17,505 nt of DNA from Bacilli bacterium (lineage in GTDB: Bacteria > Bacillota_I > Bacilli_A > RF39 > UBA660). The stretch covers positions 1 through 17,505 of the forward strand of contig JAAVYQ010000008.1 in NCBI GenBank assembly GCA_022791215.1, in the 5' to 3' direction. Both the position numbers and the translations under genes were made by a program. Positions 14,638 to 17,505 of the stretch are shown piece by piece; the stretch's first letter is position 1, and each line of letters opens with the position of its first letter. The notes beneath the pieces are model-generated. The model was not told the DNA's origin. It saw only the letters and a program-made list of their open reading frames with translations, and ran no database searches.

Positions 14638-17505
14638 ATGAACAAATTAAGATCTAAGCTTTTCGTAACGCTTACATTTTTATTATCTCTAGTAATTGGA
14701 CTTTCATACGGAATATTCACAATAACAACAGGAAAATATGCAGCAACGAACATGTTAATAAGTAACCTGATGTATGGAATAGAAATAAAAAGTACTGGAG
14801 GAAGTGAAACAATAAATGGAAAAACAGTAAACCTATCAAGTGGAAACACATCAACAGTACTAATAACAATAAAAAGCCTAAACCCAATAGACACAAACTA
14901 CCAACTAGAATACAAAAAAACAAATGGAGAAGGAAACATATACTATGCATCAAACACTGGGTGGTTACCAAACGGAGACATATCAAAAGATGGAGGACTA
15001 ATATACACCAAAACAATAAAAGTAGTAATACAAGCAGAAACAAACATAACAGTAGACTTCAATGTATCAGGCGGATACACACACGATAACCAAATAGCCA
15101 CACTAGAAGGATACAACAAAATAACAGAAAAATATGACAAAATATATAACTACACAGAAGAATCAAACCTAAAAGACATAGTAAATAATGAGACAAACTG
15201 TGAAGAAGGAACATGCCTATATGGAGGACAAAGTAAAAACAATTACTTACAATATCCAACAACAACAAACGTAGAAGAAAACATATGGAGAATAATAGGG
15301 ACATACAACCTAGAAGAAATAGAAGGAGTAAAACTAATAAGTGACATCAAAAGCACAACAACAAAAGGAAACATAGGAAGTTCTTTAAACGAAATATATA
15401 ACACACTAGAAAAACAAGAAGATTATATATACACAACAAACAAATTTAACTGTACACAAGAAGGATGCAAAGAAAGTAACTACAATAACATAGGAATACT
15501 AACAACATACGAATACAAAAAAATAGGAGGAATAAACTCATACCTAGCAAACCCAAATAACTTCTACACACTAAACGAAATAGAAATAGAAAACATAACC
15601 CAAGGAGGAATAGAAGAAACAAACGAAAGTACAACAAGTGGACTAAGACCAACAATATATTTGCAAAGTGATGTAAACGTAACAGGAAGTGGAACAGTGA
15701 GTGATCCATACAGACTATCATCAAAAGGAGACATCATAATGGCTTCGGCTACATTAAATGGAAGCACATTTCCAAACAAACCAGAAGGATACTTTCCAAC
15801 AGAAGAAGACCCATACATAGTGAGTGATGTAACATGTACAAATGGAACAGAAGGACACTGGGATGAAGAAAAGAAAACAATAATACTAACAACCCCAAAC
15901 TTACCGACAACATGTACAGTAGATTTCACAGAAGGATACACAGTAACAATGATAGGAGAAGGAGCAACAATAAATGCACCTACAAGCAAAGCAGTAGGAA
16001 GAAAAGGAGAAACATCATTCACATACACATTAAAAGAAAACTATACATTAGATGGTAACACTCTTAGCTGTAATAAAGGAGCAATTCCAGTATTAGAAAA
16101 TAACACAATAAAAATAACAGGAATAAAAGAAAGTCAAACATGTACATTAACATTAAAATCAACCCCAACACTAGCAAATGCAATAAAAGATGCATATCCA
16201 CCACAATCAGGAAGAACTGACTTCAGTGTAATAGACAATGGAACACCAGGATTATATACAGGAACAGATGACCAAGGAACAACATATTACTTTAGTGGAG
16301 ATGGATCATCAATGAATAACTGGGTAAGCTTTGCAGGCAAAAAATGGAGAATCATAAGAATCAATGGAAATGGATCAGTGAGACTACTATATGCAGGAAC
16401 AGGAGGAACTGATGGATATATAGGAAGCGAACAAGCTTATAATAGTACTTCTAATCATCCAGCATATGTAGGATGGAAGTATAAATTAGGAGGAAGTCTA
16501 GAAGCAGATAGAGAAAATGCAAATAAGAGTACAATATATAGCTCCATAGAAACATGGTATAATGGACTTTCAAGCACAGACAAAAACTATATAGATTCAA
16601 ATGCAATATATTGTAATGATAGAAGTATAGCAATTGGTTCATATAGTACAAGTTCGACATTCTATTACGCACCATATACAAGACTCTCAGATAATAAAAC
16701 CCCAACGTTCAATTGTAGTAGTACAAGTGATAGATTCACAACATTTGGATTAATGACAGCAGATGAAGTAGCATACGCAGGAGGAGTATGGGGTGTTGCT
16801 AGCCAAAAAGCATATTATTATCTAGCTCAAGATGGAACAAGTAGTATCACTGGAGCCAACTGGTGGTGGACATTAAGCTCATCTCATTTCTATAATGATA
16901 ACGCAACAATGTTCGCTGTACGAGGTTCTAGTCTCCCTGGCTACTTATGTTACACGAATGCCAATCTTAATCACGTTGTTCGACCAGTAGTGTCTTTAAA
17001 GTCCTGTGTTACAGTGACTTCGGGAGATGGAAGTGCAACAAATCCATATCAGTTAAGTATAAGTAATACTTGCAGTGGACATACAGTAACAGCAAATGTA
17101 ACAAACGGATACATATCAACAAGTGAAAACACAAAAACAGTATCAAATGGAGGAACAGTAGAATTCCTAATTGAACCAAATACAAACTACACATTAAAAG
17201 GTGCAACAGTGAATGGAGGGTGTACACTAGATGAAAATACAGGAATATTAACCGCAACAAATGTAACAAGTACAAAAACATGTAATGTTATACTAAACGA
17301 AGCGCCACCATCAGGAACATTAGCTAATTGGATTAAAATAAAATACCCACCAAAGTCAGGAAGAACAAACTTTAGTAGTATAGATAATGGAACACCAGGA
17401 TTATATACAGGAAGTGATGATCAAGGAACAACATACTACTTTAGTGGAGATGGTTCATCTATGAACAATTGGGTAAGTTATGCAGGAAAGAAATGGAGAA
17501 TCATA
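14638..17505 (+). CDS. Large secreted modular surface protein with DUF6273-like modules (partial, open at right edge)
   Basis: The frame is open for all 956 codons from ATG 14638 to the last base. A Lys/Arg-containing start and hydrophobic segment (about residues 7-23, ending LSYGIFT) look like a secretion signal of the TasA/SipW type. Residues about 38-150 are a beta-rich N domain. Module A (about 200-361) has WRIIG, NIGILTTYEY and LRPTIYL. A Cys-containing beta linker (399-507) follows. Module B (about 512-789) has YYFSGDGSSMNNW, GKKWRIIRING, TFGLMTADEVAYAGG, WWWTLSS and VRPVVSL. A second linker (790-890) resembles divergent InlB B-repeats (EPNTNYTLKGATVNGG). Module C begins at 895. The order of conserved Trp-Arg-Ile, Glu and Arg-Pro points fits DUF6273-like domains, often in gut bacterial surface proteins. 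The ligand is unknown. The anchor must lie beyond the window. Codon use in module B differs from its neighbours. Confidence 0.85.
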   Translation, partial: MNKLRSKLFVTLTFLLSLVIGLSYGIFTITTGKYAATNMLISNLMYGIEIKSTGGSETINGKTVNLSSGNTSTVLITIKSLNPIDTNYQLEYKKTNGEGNIYYASNTGWLPNGDISKDGGLIYTKTIKVVIQAETNITVDFNVSGGYTHDNQIATLEGYNKITEKYDKIYNYTEESNLKDIVNNETNCEEGTCLYGGQSKNNYLQYPTTTNVEENIWRIIGTYNLEEIEGVKLISDIKSTTTKGNIGSSLNEIYNTLEKQEDYIYTTNKFNCTQEGCKESNYNNIGILTTYEYKKIGGINSYLANPNNFYTLNEIEIENITQGGIEETNESTTSGLRPTIYLQSDVNVTGSGTVSDPYRLSSKGDIIMASATLNGSTFPNKPEGYFPTEEDPYIVSDVTCTNGTEGHWDEEKKTIILTTPNLPTTCTVDFTEGYTVTMIGEGATINAPTSKAVGRKGETSFTYTLKENYTLDGNTLSCNKGAIPVLENNTIKITGIKESQTCTLTLKSTPTLANAIKDAYPPQSGRTDFSVIDNGTPGLYTGTDDQGTTYYFSGDGSSMNNWVSFAGKKWRIIRINGNGSVRLLYAGTGGTDGYIGSEQAYNSTSNHPAYVGWKYKLGGSLEADRENANKSTIYSSIETWYNGLSSTDKNYIDSNAIYCNDRSIAIGSYSTSSTFYYAPYTRLSDNKTPTFNCSSTSDRFTTFGLMTADEVAYAGGVWGVASQKAYYYLAQDGTSSITGANWWWTLSSSHFYNDNATMFAVRGSSLPGYLCYTNANLNHVVRPVVSLKSCVTVTSGDGSATNPYQLSISNTCSGHTVTANVTNGYISTSENTKTVSNGGTVEFLIEPNTNYTLKGATVNGGCTLDENTGILTATNVTSTKTCNVILNEAPPSGTLANWIKIKYPPKSGRTNFSSIDNGTPGLYTGSDDQGTTYYFSGDGSSMNNWVSYAGKKWRII
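16171..16356 (+). repeat. Direct repeat, copy 1 (start of module B)
   Basis: These 62 codons (residues 512-573) match residues 895-956 at 54 of 62 positions. The repeat period is 1149 nt (383 codons). The DNA differs at several third positions as well, so the duplication is not very recent. Confidence 0.9.
16876..17010 (+). other. Candidate variable region of the retroelement target
   Basis: This is the C-terminal part of module B, from SSSHFYNDN to VRPVVSL. In 16921-16980, 17 of 20 codons end in C or T, including ten in families where the window otherwise prefers an A-ending codon (ggt, tct, agt, ctc, cct, ggc, gcc, ctt, gtt, gtt). First and second bases are mixed. DGR mutation of AAC/AAT codons leaves such NNY runs. 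The position just before a conserved VRPVV strand fits ligand-loop diversification. No template copy was found in the window, so this is a hypothesis. Confidence 0.42.
17320..17505 (+). repeat. Direct repeat, copy 2 (start of module C, cut by the window edge)
   Basis: This is the second copy of the module start, colinear with 16171-16356 without gaps. It ends at the window edge on the same WRII point, so the repeat almost certainly continues beyond. Confidence 0.9.

Noticed and set aside
1..17505. Alternative genetic code with TGA as Trp (Mollicutes-like)
   Set aside because: Several genes end at TGA (MutS-like gene, ecfT, DUF308-like gene) and all conserved Trp positions use TGG.
16171..17505. 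CRISPR array or transposon repeats
   Set aside because: The only clear repeats are two long in-frame protein modules. No short, regularly spaced repeats or terminal inverted repeats with a transposase are seen.

Overview
The window is very AT-rich and reads almost entirely on the + strand, with one short gene on the - strand. Genes are tightly packed, Shine-Dalgarno sites are strong, and TGA is used as a stop (for example at 10151-10153, 12542-12544 and 13874-13876) while Trp is TGG, so the genetic code is standard. Gene order resembles Bacillota (lgt-trxB, rlmB-sigH, ecfA-ecfA-ecfT-truA). Together with the extreme A-rich codon usage and the surface protein type, this suggests an uncultured low-GC Bacillota/Mycoplasmatota lineage of the gut (RF39-like or a related Bacilli order). 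That assignment is inference.

Layout. 1-70: tail of an upstream gene and its terminator. 84-4542: a DNA-repair block with an endonuclease III-like gene broken by a frameshift, an intact uvrA, and an unknown gene broken by one in-frame TAA. 4598-8117: yvlD-like membrane protein, lgt, trxB, rlmB and a SigH-like sigma factor. 8142-10153: a compact cassette of Avd-like four-helix protein, reverse transcriptase and MutS-like protein, with its own promoter and a leader that can fold in two exclusive ways. This is the protein set of a diversity-generating retroelement (DGR). 10150-13266: an ECF-transporter-like module whose two ABC ATPases have both lost the canonical catalytic motifs, followed by EcfT and TruA in overlapping frames. 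13298-14258: a six-helix DUF308-like membrane protein and a zinc-ribbon protein. 14270-14600: a divergent XRE-type repressor and three operator-like palindromes. 14638 to the right edge: a large secreted modular protein, still open at the edge.

How the parts may work together. The surface protein carries DUF6273-like modules (WRII ... FGLMTADE ... WWW ... VRPVVSL) spaced by 383 residues. Near the end of the complete central module, codon choice switches from the A-ending codons used elsewhere to a run of C/T-ending codons with varied first and second bases. DGR mutagenesis of AAY codons would leave this pattern. I therefore propose that the Avd-RT-MutS-like cassette at 8.3-10.2 kb diversifies this surface protein, whose promoter lies under XRE operators. 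I did not find a template repeat in the window, so the link is a hypothesis. No gene-free stretch exceeds 300 bases.
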